Under the pieces are notes generated by a model. The model ran no database searches, was not told where the DNA came from, and worked only from the letters and a program-made list of their open reading frames with translations. This document shows positions 1-5,423 of a DNA stretch of 7,544 nt, piece after piece. Each line of letters opens with the position of its first letter. Position 1 is the first letter of the stretch. This DNA comes from JBBDRV01 sp040905285 (GTDB lineage Bacteria; Bacteroidota; Rhodothermia; Balneolales; Balneolaceae), in contig JBBDRV010000099.1 in assembly GCA_040905285.1 (NCBI GenBank), positions 1 to 7,544 of the forward strand. Reading direction: 5' to 3'. The translations under genes and the position numbers were made by a program.

Positions 1-303
1 ATAATACCGGACTTCCTGAATGCTCTGTGACGATGTCGGCAACTGCAGGCCGGTTGTATCCAGCTCGTCAGCGTACAGCTTCATCTGTATCAAGTCGATT
101 TCCGGCTGGTGCACAATGAATGAATCGACCGGCTGGGACAGGTGATACCGGACCACGTAACCCAATCCGTCACTGCGTTCTACAGACGAGATTCTGTTGA
201 GTTCAACCTGGGCGGAAACAGGCAGGGCTGAAAACAGTGTGATGAAAAGGGGGGCCAGCAAGGTTACCGCCGGGTGACGGTCAAAGCCCTTCGGTTTAGT
301 CAT
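1..303 (-). CDS. Secreted protein, N-terminal part; probable N-acetylmuramoyl-L-alanine amidase with AMIN-like domain
   Basis: This is the first 101 codons of a gene that runs off the left edge. It starts with ATG at 303. Residues 1-31 form a typical Sec signal peptide: basic start (K3, K5, R9), hydrophobic core around 12-27, and a signal peptidase I site after V29-S30-A31. The mature part, from Q32, is beta-rich with alternating hydrophobic residues: a strand near 48-54 (GYVVRYH), then SQPVDSF, a proline (P68) and DLIQMKLY. This is the general look of an AMIN domain, which targets periplasmic cell-wall amidases to the envelope. The catalytic amidase domain would lie outside the window, so the product name is inference from N-terminal resemblance. 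The gene is preceded by a long AT-rich intergenic region and is probably transcribed from its own promoter. No Shine-Dalgarno is visible. Alternative: any periplasmic or outer-membrane protein with a similar N-terminal beta domain. Confidence 0.5.
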   Translation of the reverse strand, partial: MTKPKGFDRHPAVTLLAPLFITLFSALPVSAQVELNRISSVERSDGLGYVVRYHLSQPVDSFIVHQPEIDLIQMKLYADELDTTGLQLPTSSQSIQEVRYY

Positions 304-342
304 ATATATTAAAGGTATCTCTGATTGGGGGCTTTGCGAACA

Positions 343-417
343 CCCGGTTATAAAGCGGAGCTTTTGCAAAACCGTTCTTTTACACCGGTTCTTCGTTATC
401 ACAGATTTTAAACCGTT
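343..417. repeat. Four spaced copies of CCG(G)TT
   Basis: CCGGTT occurs at 344-349 and 385-390, and CCGTT at 372-376 and 413-417. Start-to-start distances are 28, 13 and 28 bases, so the arrangement is a pair of motifs repeated once with a 41-base period. The sequence between the motifs is only loosely similar, mainly a T-rich then A-rich stretch just before each CCGTT. The copies lie 40-115 bases upstream of the amidase-like start codon, where a regulator could bind. An old degenerate duplication or chance in AT-rich DNA would explain it as well. Confidence 0.3.
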
Positions 418-488
418 GCATATTATGCATATGTGAGGATTTACAATCTGATCTGGCCTCGATCCGGCACAAAATTTCAGGTTTTTCA

Positions 489-515
489 AAGGCTCCAAAG
501 CGTTTGCGAAGCCTT
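489..515. other. Hairpin with interrupted stem
   Basis: AAGGCT (489-494) pairs with AGCCTT (510-515). Inside it CAAA (496-499) pairs with TTTG (503-506) around a GCG loop, leaving small bulges at 495 and 507-509. Ten base pairs in all. No uninterrupted U-tract follows on either strand, so it is not a classic intrinsic terminator. It overlaps the -33-like TTTG of one promoter candidate. It may end or protect the methylase-operon transcript, or be incidental. Confidence 0.3.
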
Positions 516-601
516 CTGATTTTAAATTAGAGCAATGTCAGTATCTGTAAATGTATACTTAAATTAAAGGATTCTCACTGTTTTTCACAACTGTTACTTG
601 C

Positions 602-623
602 ATGGTTTCTTTTAAAAAACCAT
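602..623. terminator. AT-rich hairpin 36 bases past the methylase stop, weak terminator candidate
   Basis: ATGGTTT (602-608) and AAACCAT (617-623) form a perfect 7-bp stem around an eight-base AT loop. It lies about 36 bases beyond the stop codon of the last gene of the operon, where a transcript end is expected. Read on the minus strand, the direction of the operon, the hairpin is preceded by an A-rich tract but not followed by U's. Read on the plus strand it is followed by TAATTTTTTC, which is terminator-like. It may block antisense transcription entering the operon. The stem is AT-rich and weak. Confidence 0.25.
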
Positions 624-658
624 TAATTTTTTCTTATATGACAATACCGTATAAACAG

Positions 659-1360
659 TCACGCAAGCAACAGGAACAGGGCGGGTCTGCCGGCTAATGA
701 GGTCATTTTTCGCTGTTTCCACTTGTATACCGGCAGGCTCACCACCTCTTCATCGGGCATGGTCAGATTGACAGCCACTGCCAATCTGGTTTCAGGCTTG
801 CAGAGACCGATCAGGGTTTCCAGCAGCGGGTCGTTCCTGAAAGGGGCTTCCATGAAAATCTGGGTCTGTCCCGACCTGCCGGAGTCCGTTTCCAGCTCAC
901 GTATTTTTTTCTGCCGCTGTTTGTCATCGACAGGCAGATAGCCGTGAAAGGCAAATTGCTGGCCGTTCATGCCGGAAGCCATAAGGGCAAGAAGAATGGA
1001 CGAGGGGCCGCTCAGGGGGCGGATCGTATGCCCCGCATCATGAGCCATCCGTACCAGCTTTGCGCCCGGATCCGCTACGCCGGGCGCTCCCGCCTCGGAC
1101 ATCAGCCCCGTGTCCCCCTTTTTCAGGAGAGTCAGGAAACTGAATATTTCGCTGTCCGGTGTTTTTTTGTTGAGGACCCGGAAATCAGGTTCGAACGGCT
1201 TCAGGGGATGGCCGATCCACTGAAGAAAACTCTGGGAGGTACGGATATTTTCAACGACAAACCGGCGCAGTCCCCTGACGATATCCAGGGTGTGTTCCGG
1301 CAGCGCAGGATTTTCCCTGCGTTTTCCAAGCGGAGTCGGTATCAGGTAGAGAGTTCCCAT
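659..1360 (-). CDS. RsmI-like SAM-dependent methyltransferase (tetrapyrrole methylase fold)
   Basis: A 233-residue protein of the tetrapyrrole methylase family (PF00590), closest in motif order to RsmI, which 2'-O-methylates C1402 of 16S rRNA. Visible landmarks are the N-terminal GTLYLIPTPLG (2-12), ENIRTS (38-42 region, matching the AEDTR motif of RsmI), SEAGAPGVADPG (88-99, matching the SDAGTP..DPG SAM-pocket loop), PLSGPSSILLAL (115-126), FAFHGYLP (136-143) and IFMEAPFR (168-175, matching the F-YES-HR segment). E. coli RsmI is about 286 residues; this protein stops near the end of the methylase domain and lacks RsmI's C-terminal part. Such short forms are common in Bacteroidota as a paralogue, so the exact substrate is uncertain and I give no symbol. 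ATG at 1360 lies 3 nt after the stop of the membrane-protein gene, implying coupled translation. It is the last gene of the run. Confidence 0.85.
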   Translation of the reverse strand: MGTLYLIPTPLGKRRENPALPEHTLDIVRGLRRFVVENIRTSQSFLQWIGHPLKPFEPDFRVLNKKTPDSEIFSFLTLLKKGDTGLMSEAGAPGVADPGAKLVRMAHDAGHTIRPLSGPSSILLALMASGMNGQQFAFHGYLPVDDKQRQKKIRELETDSGRSGQTQIFMEAPFRNDPLLETLIGLCKPETRLAVAVNLTMPDEEVVSLPVYKWKQRKMTSLAGRPALFLLLA

Positions 1361-1363
1361 CGG

Positions 1364-1855
1364 TCAGCTGTAATCAGGGTCCATACGCTCTATGATCACT
1401 GACTCGTCCCCATCCCGTACTTTTCGGTTGGCATAACGGGAAGCGTATGCTGCCAGAACAAGTGTTGCCAGCAGTCCGATAAGGGTGACGGTAATATTGA
1501 TCCACACGATGCTTTTTTGCAGATCATACGTCGTGAGGATCACAATGGGGCGATAGGAGTCCGATTGATACCGCACCGGTATCCGTTCGGAGTTCATGAT
1601 GGACTGCGCCATCTGAACAGGCAGCGACAGCTTCTGCTGTATTTGCCGGTCCCCCGTATTGAAAGAGAGAACCACATACCCGTTGGTCTGGGCAGCTATC
1701 TGCTTGATGTCGAAGTCGATGACCTCGGCGCTGTAACTGGTGCCGGTACGGTAGGTCTCGCCGATGCCTTTCAGGACCATCAGCTGATACGCATTCATCA
1801 GTAAAAAGTAGAGGGGCAGCAGCCAGATAATATGGATGAATCTGTATTTGTTCAT
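1364..1855 (-). CDS. Small membrane protein with two TM helices, DUF3592-like
   Basis: A 163-residue protein with TM1 at about 7-27 (IHIIWLLPLYFLLM core) and TM2 at about 116-139. Between them is a predicted beta-rich domain: SAEVIDFDI, then YVVLSFNTG, then IPVRYQSDSYRPIVIL. A helix, a small beta domain that treats its segment as V-x-F/Y-x-G-D, a valine-tyrosine strand and a second helix is the layout of DUF3592 proteins, whose function is unknown. That assignment is by pattern only. The C-terminal tail (from about 140) is short, first basic and then acidic. I chose the ATG at 1855, 19 nt after the upstream stop. A TTG at 1888 in the same frame would add 11 polar residues and overlap the upstream gene by 14 nt. 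No Shine-Dalgarno is seen at either. It lies between the beta-lactamase-like gene and the methylase gene, in the same operon. Confidence 0.75.
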   Translation of the reverse strand: MNKYRFIHIIWLLPLYFLLMNAYQLMVLKGIGETYRTGTSYSAEVIDFDIKQIAAQTNGYVVLSFNTGDRQIQQKLSLPVQMAQSIMNSERIPVRYQSDSYRPIVILTTYDLQKSIVWINITVTLIGLLATLVLAAYASRYANRKVRDGDESVIIERMDPDYS

Positions 1856-1874
1856 TTTCGTGTGTGCTGATTGT

Positions 1875-3080
1875 TTAGTTGATGACAAAACGTTCCGTTA
1901 CATCTTTCATTCTCTCTTTCAGCTCCGGATCCCAGATGAGACGCTGCTGGAAATCCTGGTGCATGTGATTGCTGGACATATGGAACCAGACGGCGATATG
2001 TATCTGATCGAAGAAGACAGCCTGTATGGTGGTTTCCCCGGTGTCGGCGGATATGCCGGCGTCGATCCCGTTCAGCAGTCCGATTCGGTTATCGTACAGG
2101 GCTGCGTATTCACGGAAGTTGCGGCTTATGGCCGTTTCGTCAGCATACAGAAGCCAGTCCAGGATGCGTTTACTGGCGTCTTCTGAAATGAAATCCCCGT
2201 TCCATACGTCGGTCAGGGCACGGGTGATGTCATTCGCGGTGGTTTGCGGAAAGAGGGCAAGCAGGTCGCGTTCCTGCATGAAATTGTTGCCCAGCCGGTC
2301 CTCCTGCAGTATTTCCAGCCATTCATCCCGGACGTCTCCCGCTGAAAACCGCTCACTGTTCATGTATGCGGATTCCTCCAGTGCGGCCCGCGGTTCAGAG
2401 GACCAGCCGGCCAGAAGGCTGTCATGGGATACGCGCTGTATGGAAGGGGCAAGGGTGATAAACAGTCCGGAAAAGGGAAGGGGCGGGTCCGTATTATCCA
2501 GGTTCATCTCTTCGTACAAGGCACGGACAGGCTCTTTCCCCAGTCTGATAAGAAGATAGTCGGCCAGCGCCAGGCTGTTGTTATCGGCAAGCAGCCGGAC
2601 GGCATGGTCAGTACGAATGGTTCCGTCCTCTTCAATGAATCCCTTCTCCAGGCCTTCCCTGTAAGCGGCCTGATGGATCGTTTCCCCCACTTGCGGGAGC
2701 TGGTATTTGCTGATGCTGTCCCAGTCCAGCTTCCGGGAAGGATCCATGTCCCCCTGTTCAAAGGCAGCGGAATAGGCGGCCAGAATAAAGAAGTTTGAAA
2801 GGGCACCCATGGACCTCGGGGTGTTTTCACGCAGGTATATTGCCGAACCGGGCTGTCCGGGGACCACACTGGCAATGGATACCATGTCCGGGTGTGCTTC
2901 AATATATTCAGTCAGCCCCAGCATGGAATACGTTTTTTCAACCCACTCGCTGCCTTCGGCCATTGCATCCCTGTTCTCAAAAAGCATTTCAAACGAACTG
3001 CGGTTCAGTCCGAAAACCAGCAGGAATATCAGGAGGGCTGCTCCGAGAAAAAAACCGAGGAATTTGATGGCTCTGCGCAA
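1875..3080 (-). CDS. Membrane-anchored class A beta-lactamase-like protein, apparently without catalytic residues
   Basis: A 401-residue protein with an N-terminal signal anchor (R2, R3, K6, then a hydrophobic segment 7-25), so the rest is probably periplasmic. The body reads like the class A beta-lactamase/serine hydrolase fold (PF13354 type). MGALSNFFILAAYSAAFEQGDMD (91-113, joined from two stretches) matches the SxxK helix, but reads S95-N-F-F98, with Phe where the catalytic Lys belongs. LADNNSLALADYLL (164-177) matches the SDN segment as A165-D166-N167, and the following RLG...LYEEMNL fits the family. The KTG region near 334-344 reads LLNGIDAGISA, with no KTG. The acyl-enzyme chemistry is therefore probably lost and the protein may bind or scaffold. 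The start is a TTG at 3080; no in-frame ATG exists before M32, which would delete the anchor, and an in-frame stop lies at 3114-3116. The gene follows the plug-like gene after 89 nt. Confidence 0.7.
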   Translation of the reverse strand: MRRAIKFLGFFLGAALLIFLLVFGLNRSSFEMLFENRDAMAEGSEWVEKTYSMLGLTEYIEAHPDMVSIASVVPGQPGSAIYLRENTPRSMGALSNFFILAAYSAAFEQGDMDPSRKLDWDSISKYQLPQVGETIHQAAYREGLEKGFIEEDGTIRTDHAVRLLADNNSLALADYLLIRLGKEPVRALYEEMNLDNTDPPLPFSGLFITLAPSIQRVSHDSLLAGWSSEPRAALEESAYMNSERFSAGDVRDEWLEILQEDRLGNNFMQERDLLALFPQTTANDITRALTDVWNGDFISEDASKRILDWLLYADETAISRNFREYAALYDNRIGLLNGIDAGISADTGETTIQAVFFDQIHIAVWFHMSSNHMHQDFQQRLIWDPELKERMKDVTERFVIN

Positions 3081-3120
3081 ATCAGGAGGATTGGAATGAA
3101 ATTTCAGTTTGAATCACAGT

Positions 3121-3162
3121 TGAAATAATCGATTGAATGAAATAACCGATGGAAATAACCGG
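3121..3162. repeat. Three short direct repeats (GAAATAAYCGAT) between two genes
   Basis: In the 89-base gap between the plug-like gene (stop at 3170) and the beta-lactamase-like gene (start at 3080), the plus strand carries GAAATAATCGAT at 3122, GAAATAACCGAT at 3139 and GAAATAACCGG at 3152. Spacings are 17 and 13 bases. Related CAGTT(T/G)GAAT motifs flank the cluster near 3105, 3117 and 3171. In the mRNA sense this is a U-rich leader ahead of a TTG start. It may be replication slippage in untranslated DNA or a binding site for a regulator. Confidence 0.5.
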
Positions 3163-3169
3163 CTGTATA

Positions 3170-4468
3170 TCAGTTGGAATAAAATGTATTGCTTTGAAGC
3201 AGCCTGTAGTACTGCCTTGCCGGATCACGGTAATATACAAAGGTTACGTATTCCTGACGAGGTGATCTGAAGTGGTCATCAAAAACAAGATCCTGAACCC
3301 GGCCCTCTTCTGCCAGTACGTACTTGTACGAGTAGGAGCCTTCCTTGACAAAGGTGTTGACTTCCCGGAATCCGCTTTCCGGATTGTATGGCATTGCAAA
3401 TTCCTCCAGCAGCAACCAGCTGTTAAAATCTCCGACAAGGTACACCTCGCCGCCTGCCCCGACAGGCTGTTGCGGCTGAAACCGGAAGAGGAGATTGCCG
3501 TACCGTGCATCCGGGTCCGGATCGGGACGCCCGAAACGCGATCCTCCCGGGGTCCCTCCGGACCCGCCCAAACCCTGGACGTCTTCCCTGAGAACCAGCA
3601 TCGGTGGTACCTGATCCGGCCTGTATTCCCGGACAAGGCCTCCGGGGGCGGAGACATCGGCCAGGTTGAGCGAACGCACTTCATAATCTCCGGTGAATGC
3701 CTGTTCCCTGGAAATTTCATAAAAGACTTCACCCGGGGTGGCCGTATCCCAGATATCCGCCTGCAGCGTACGCCCCCAGAACTGGTTTTGAGTGAAGTAA
3801 TATTCCAGATCGAACCGGGGCATATCGATAAAATCCGGATAGGTATAGGTGCTGTTGGGTATATCCCTGGTCCTGAGATTTTCTCTCGGGACGGTGACTG
3901 TCTCCACGGAAGAGCGTAAATTCCCTTCATTCTCGTGGATAAAGAACGGGAGTGCAAAAACGGGTTCCCGGCTTTCGAAATCTTCTACATGAATCATATA
4001 GTTGCCGCTTTTGGTGAAGGCAAGGTCCCGGTTCGGGAACCGATATTCATACTGCCTGTAGGAGGGACGCTGTGTCCTGCCCGGAGTTCCGCTGCCGAAG
4101 AATGCTTCGGGAAATCCCTCCATATACTCTTCGGGCGGAAGGGGAGAACGGGACCAGTCGGGATCGTGGTGTGTAACGGATACCCTGAACTGGCGGGTGC
4201 CTTCCCCGATCATATCGAACCTGAGCATCAGCTGCTGATTTGAATCCAGGCGGATGACCGGTGCCGAGTCGACGGATCCGCTCCGGAAGAGCTGCAGTGA
4301 GTAGATATCCGGATGGCCGACCGTCTGGCCGGGCGCGGTGAACAGATTCTCCAGTGCCGGCTGCCTGCCGGTTTCATAATCGATATCCTGTTCACTCATC
4401 CAAAGCTGACAGCCGGAGGCGGTCATTAATAGCAACAGGACGATATTAGGTATGAAATGTGCCTTCAA
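3170..4468 (-). CDS. Type IX secretion system plug-like lipoprotein (DUF5103 family)
   Basis: A 432-residue lipoprotein. Residues 1-20 form a lipoprotein signal peptide: K2, hydrophobic IVLLLLM, then A-S-G-C with the lipidated Cys at 20. The first domain matches the T9SS plug protein family (PF17116, formerly DUF5103): LMLRFDMIGEG (80-90), VTHHDPDWSRSPLPPEEYMEGF (98-119, given here in its family order of HxDxDW, L, EY-GF), YEYRFPN (140-146) and SGNYMIHVED (154-163). In the family this protein closes the periplasmic side of the SprA outer-membrane pore when no cargo is exported. A Gly/Pro/Asp-rich linker (298-320) leads to a C-terminal E-set/CBM48-like beta domain: EVYLVGDFNSW (341-351), AMPYNPESG, EGSYSYKYV (376-384). 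The TTG start at 4468 overlaps the end of dapF by 23 nt; the only nearby in-frame ATG is five codons before the Cys, too short for a signal peptide. No other T9SS gene is present here. Confidence 0.82.
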   Translation of the reverse strand: MKAHFIPNIVLLLLMTASGCQLWMSEQDIDYETGRQPALENLFTAPGQTVGHPDIYSLQLFRSGSVDSAPVIRLDSNQQLMLRFDMIGEGTRQFRVSVTHHDPDWSRSPLPPEEYMEGFPEAFFGSGTPGRTQRPSYRQYEYRFPNRDLAFTKSGNYMIHVEDFESREPVFALPFFIHENEGNLRSSVETVTVPRENLRTRDIPNSTYTYPDFIDMPRFDLEYYFTQNQFWGRTLQADIWDTATPGEVFYEISREQAFTGDYEVRSLNLADVSAPGGLVREYRPDQVPPMLVLREDVQGLGGSGGTPGGSRFGRPDPDPDARYGNLLFRFQPQQPVGAGGEVYLVGDFNSWLLLEEFAMPYNPESGFREVNTFVKEGSYSYKYVLAEEGRVQDLVFDDHFRSPRQEYVTFVYYRDPARQYYRLLQSNTFYSN

Positions 4469-5423
4469 AAACAGTTGTGGCCGGACCTTCCAGTCTGATC
4501 TTGTTATAGGATTTTGTAGATAAATTAAATGTGAAATGGACTGTCAGGGTTCCTCCCTTCACCTGTACGTCAGCAGAATAGTCCCCGGGGCTGTTTTTTT
4601 CCTGATGATGCCAGGCAAGGGCGGCTGCAATGGCACCGGTGCCGCAGGCCAGGGTCAGATTTTCCACTCCCCGTTCGTACGTCTGCAGTTTCAGGGCGTC
4701 CGGGCTAACACTCATAAAATTGACATTGGTTCCTGCAGGGGAAAACAATTTGTGATACCGTAAAGTACGACCTTTTTCAATCAATTCGTCTTCGTTGTCC
4801 AGCCGGGTTTCGGGGACCGGCAAGACCACATGTTCCGTGTTTGTATAGACCTGTAAAAGATCCTCTCCATCCACGGTCAGCGGGGTGACACGGGTTTCAA
4901 GCGGAAAATGAATAATGACGCCGGTGTCCACCGTGTTGGCTGTGTTGTAGCCGGGGGGGTTGCCGGCGGAGTTGCCGGCGGCGTCTGTGTCGCCGTCGGT
5001 TTCTGTGGTACCAGTGTCGTCACCGGCGGTTTCTGTGGTACCAGTGTCGTCGCCGGGGGTTTCTGTGGTACCAGTGTTGTCACCGGCGTTGTCACCGGTC
5101 AGTTCACCCCGGTACAGTTTATCATGAACACGGAATAAAATATCATTCTCATACCCCAGATCACGTGCAAAGCGTACAAAACAGCGTGCGCCGTTTCCGC
5201 ACATGCCGGCGTCACTCCCGTCCGGATTCCTGTAGTGCATAACCAGTTCACTGTCGGAGCTTTCCAGCAGAATCAGGCCGTCGGAGCCGATGCCGAATTT
5301 CCTGTCGCTGACTTTTTGTGCCAGTCCGGCAAAATCACCGGGGCTGACGGATGCATCGCGATTGTCAATCAGTACGAAATCATTTCCGGCAGCCTGCATT
5401 TTTGTGAAAGGGAGAATTTTCAT
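4446..5423 (-). CDS. dapF: Diaminopimelate epimerase with a repeat-containing insert
   Basis: DapF interconverts LL- and meso-diaminopimelate in the cytoplasm, supplying lysine and the cross-linking residue of peptidoglycan. It works without cofactor, using two cysteines. Both are in place: C75 in MCGNGARC (74-81) and C260 in LACGTGA (258-264). Other family landmarks are KMQAAGNDF (8-16), FGIGSDGL (43-50), the substrate-binding HYRNPDGS (63-70), NTEHVV (195-200), AGTNVNFM (230-237) and YERGVENLT (249-257). At 325 residues it is about 50 longer than the usual 260-280. The excess is a Gly/Asp/Thr-rich insert at about 110-166, between the strands LYRGELTG and TGVIIHFPLE, containing three to four copies of a ten-residue unit (GDDTGTTETx). 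The frame is intact across it. The ATG overlaps the holB stop by one base (TGATG), with a good AGGAG (5435-5431) seven bases upstream. Confidence 0.95.
   Translation of the reverse strand: MKILPFTKMQAAGNDFVLIDNRDASVSPGDFAGLAQKVSDRKFGIGSDGLILLESSDSELVMHYRNPDGSDAGMCGNGARCFVRFARDLGYENDILFRVHDKLYRGELTGDNAGDNTGTTETPGDDTGTTETAGDDTGTTETDGDTDAAGNSAGNPPGYNTANTVDTGVIIHFPLETRVTPLTVDGEDLLQVYTNTEHVVLPVPETRLDNEDELIEKGRTLRYHKLFSPAGTNVNFMSVSPDALKLQTYERGVENLTLACGTGAIAAALAWHHQEKNSPGDYSADVQVKGGTLTVHFTFNLSTKSYNKIRLEGPATTVFEGTFHT
4959..4982. repeat. 12-bp tandem duplication inside the dapF insert
   Basis: GTTGCCGGCGGA at 4959-4970 is followed directly by GTTGCCGGCGGC at 4971-4982, one mismatch in 12. It encodes part of the Gly/Asn/Ala-rich tail of the insert (AGNSAGNP). 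It looks like a second, independent slippage event in the same loop, preceded by a run of seven G's (4953-4959). Confidence 0.85.
4998..5098. repeat. 30-bp minisatellite inside dapF
   Basis: Three consecutive 30-bp units lie at 4998-5027, 5028-5057 and 5058-5087, followed by a partial copy of about 11 bases to 5098. Each contains the identical core GGTTTCTGTGGTACCAGTG with a GGTACC palindrome. The copies differ only near the end (GTCACCGGC, GTCGCCGGG, TTGTCACCGGC). On the coding strand each unit encodes ten residues, so gain or loss of a unit keeps the reading frame. Immediately to the left (4983-4997) is a degenerate partial match. Confidence 0.95.

Larger units (their letters stand above)
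304..658. promoter_or_regulatory. AT-rich intergenic region upstream of the amidase-like gene, candidate promoters
   Basis: This 355-base stretch has no plausible gene and is much richer in A+T than the coding DNA around it. It separates the 3' end of the methylase operon (stop at 659) from the amidase-like start at 303, both on the minus strand, so it should hold the end of one transcript and the promoter of the next. Two weak minus-strand promoter candidates are visible. One resembles the Bacteroidota type (TTTG near -33, TAnnTTTG near -7): TTTG at 499-496 and AAATTTTG at 477-470, 18 nt apart, with one mismatch. The other is sigma-70-like: TTGTAA at 446-441 and TAATAT at 425-420 with a short 15-nt spacer. 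Neither is compelling. Two hairpins (489-515, 602-623) and a spaced CCGG/CCG motif series are listed separately. I see no tRNA or riboswitch fold. Confidence 0.4.

Noticed and set aside
602..623. Strong intrinsic terminator for the operon
   Set aside because: On the operon strand no U-tract follows the 7-bp AT-rich stem; only the plus-strand reading looks terminator-like, and no plus-strand gene precedes it. Kept only as a weak candidate.
304..658. tRNA, riboswitch or small gene in the intergenic region
   Set aside because: No cloverleaf arms, no known aptamer pattern and no frame of meaningful length with protein-like composition.
1364..1888. TTG start at 1888 for the two-helix membrane protein
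   Set aside because: It adds a polar 11-residue extension overlapping the upstream gene, while an ATG at 1855 sits directly before the first membrane helix.
1875..3080. Antibiotic-resistance beta-lactamase
   Set aside because: The catalytic lysine and KTG motif are missing, so hydrolysis of beta-lactams is not supported.
3272..3919. Long plus-strand open frame opposite the plug-like gene
   Set aside because: It lies wholly antisense to a gene with clear family motifs and a lipoprotein signal; its own translation shows no recognisable motifs. Long antisense frames are expected from the codon bias here.
4998..5098. CRISPR array
   Set aside because: The 30-bp units are directly adjacent with no spacers and sit in frame within a coding region.
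4877..5138. Repetitive open frames in other frames over the dapF repeats
   Set aside because: Because the 30-bp unit has no stop in several frames, all translate into repeats. Only the dapF frame joins conserved sequence on both sides.
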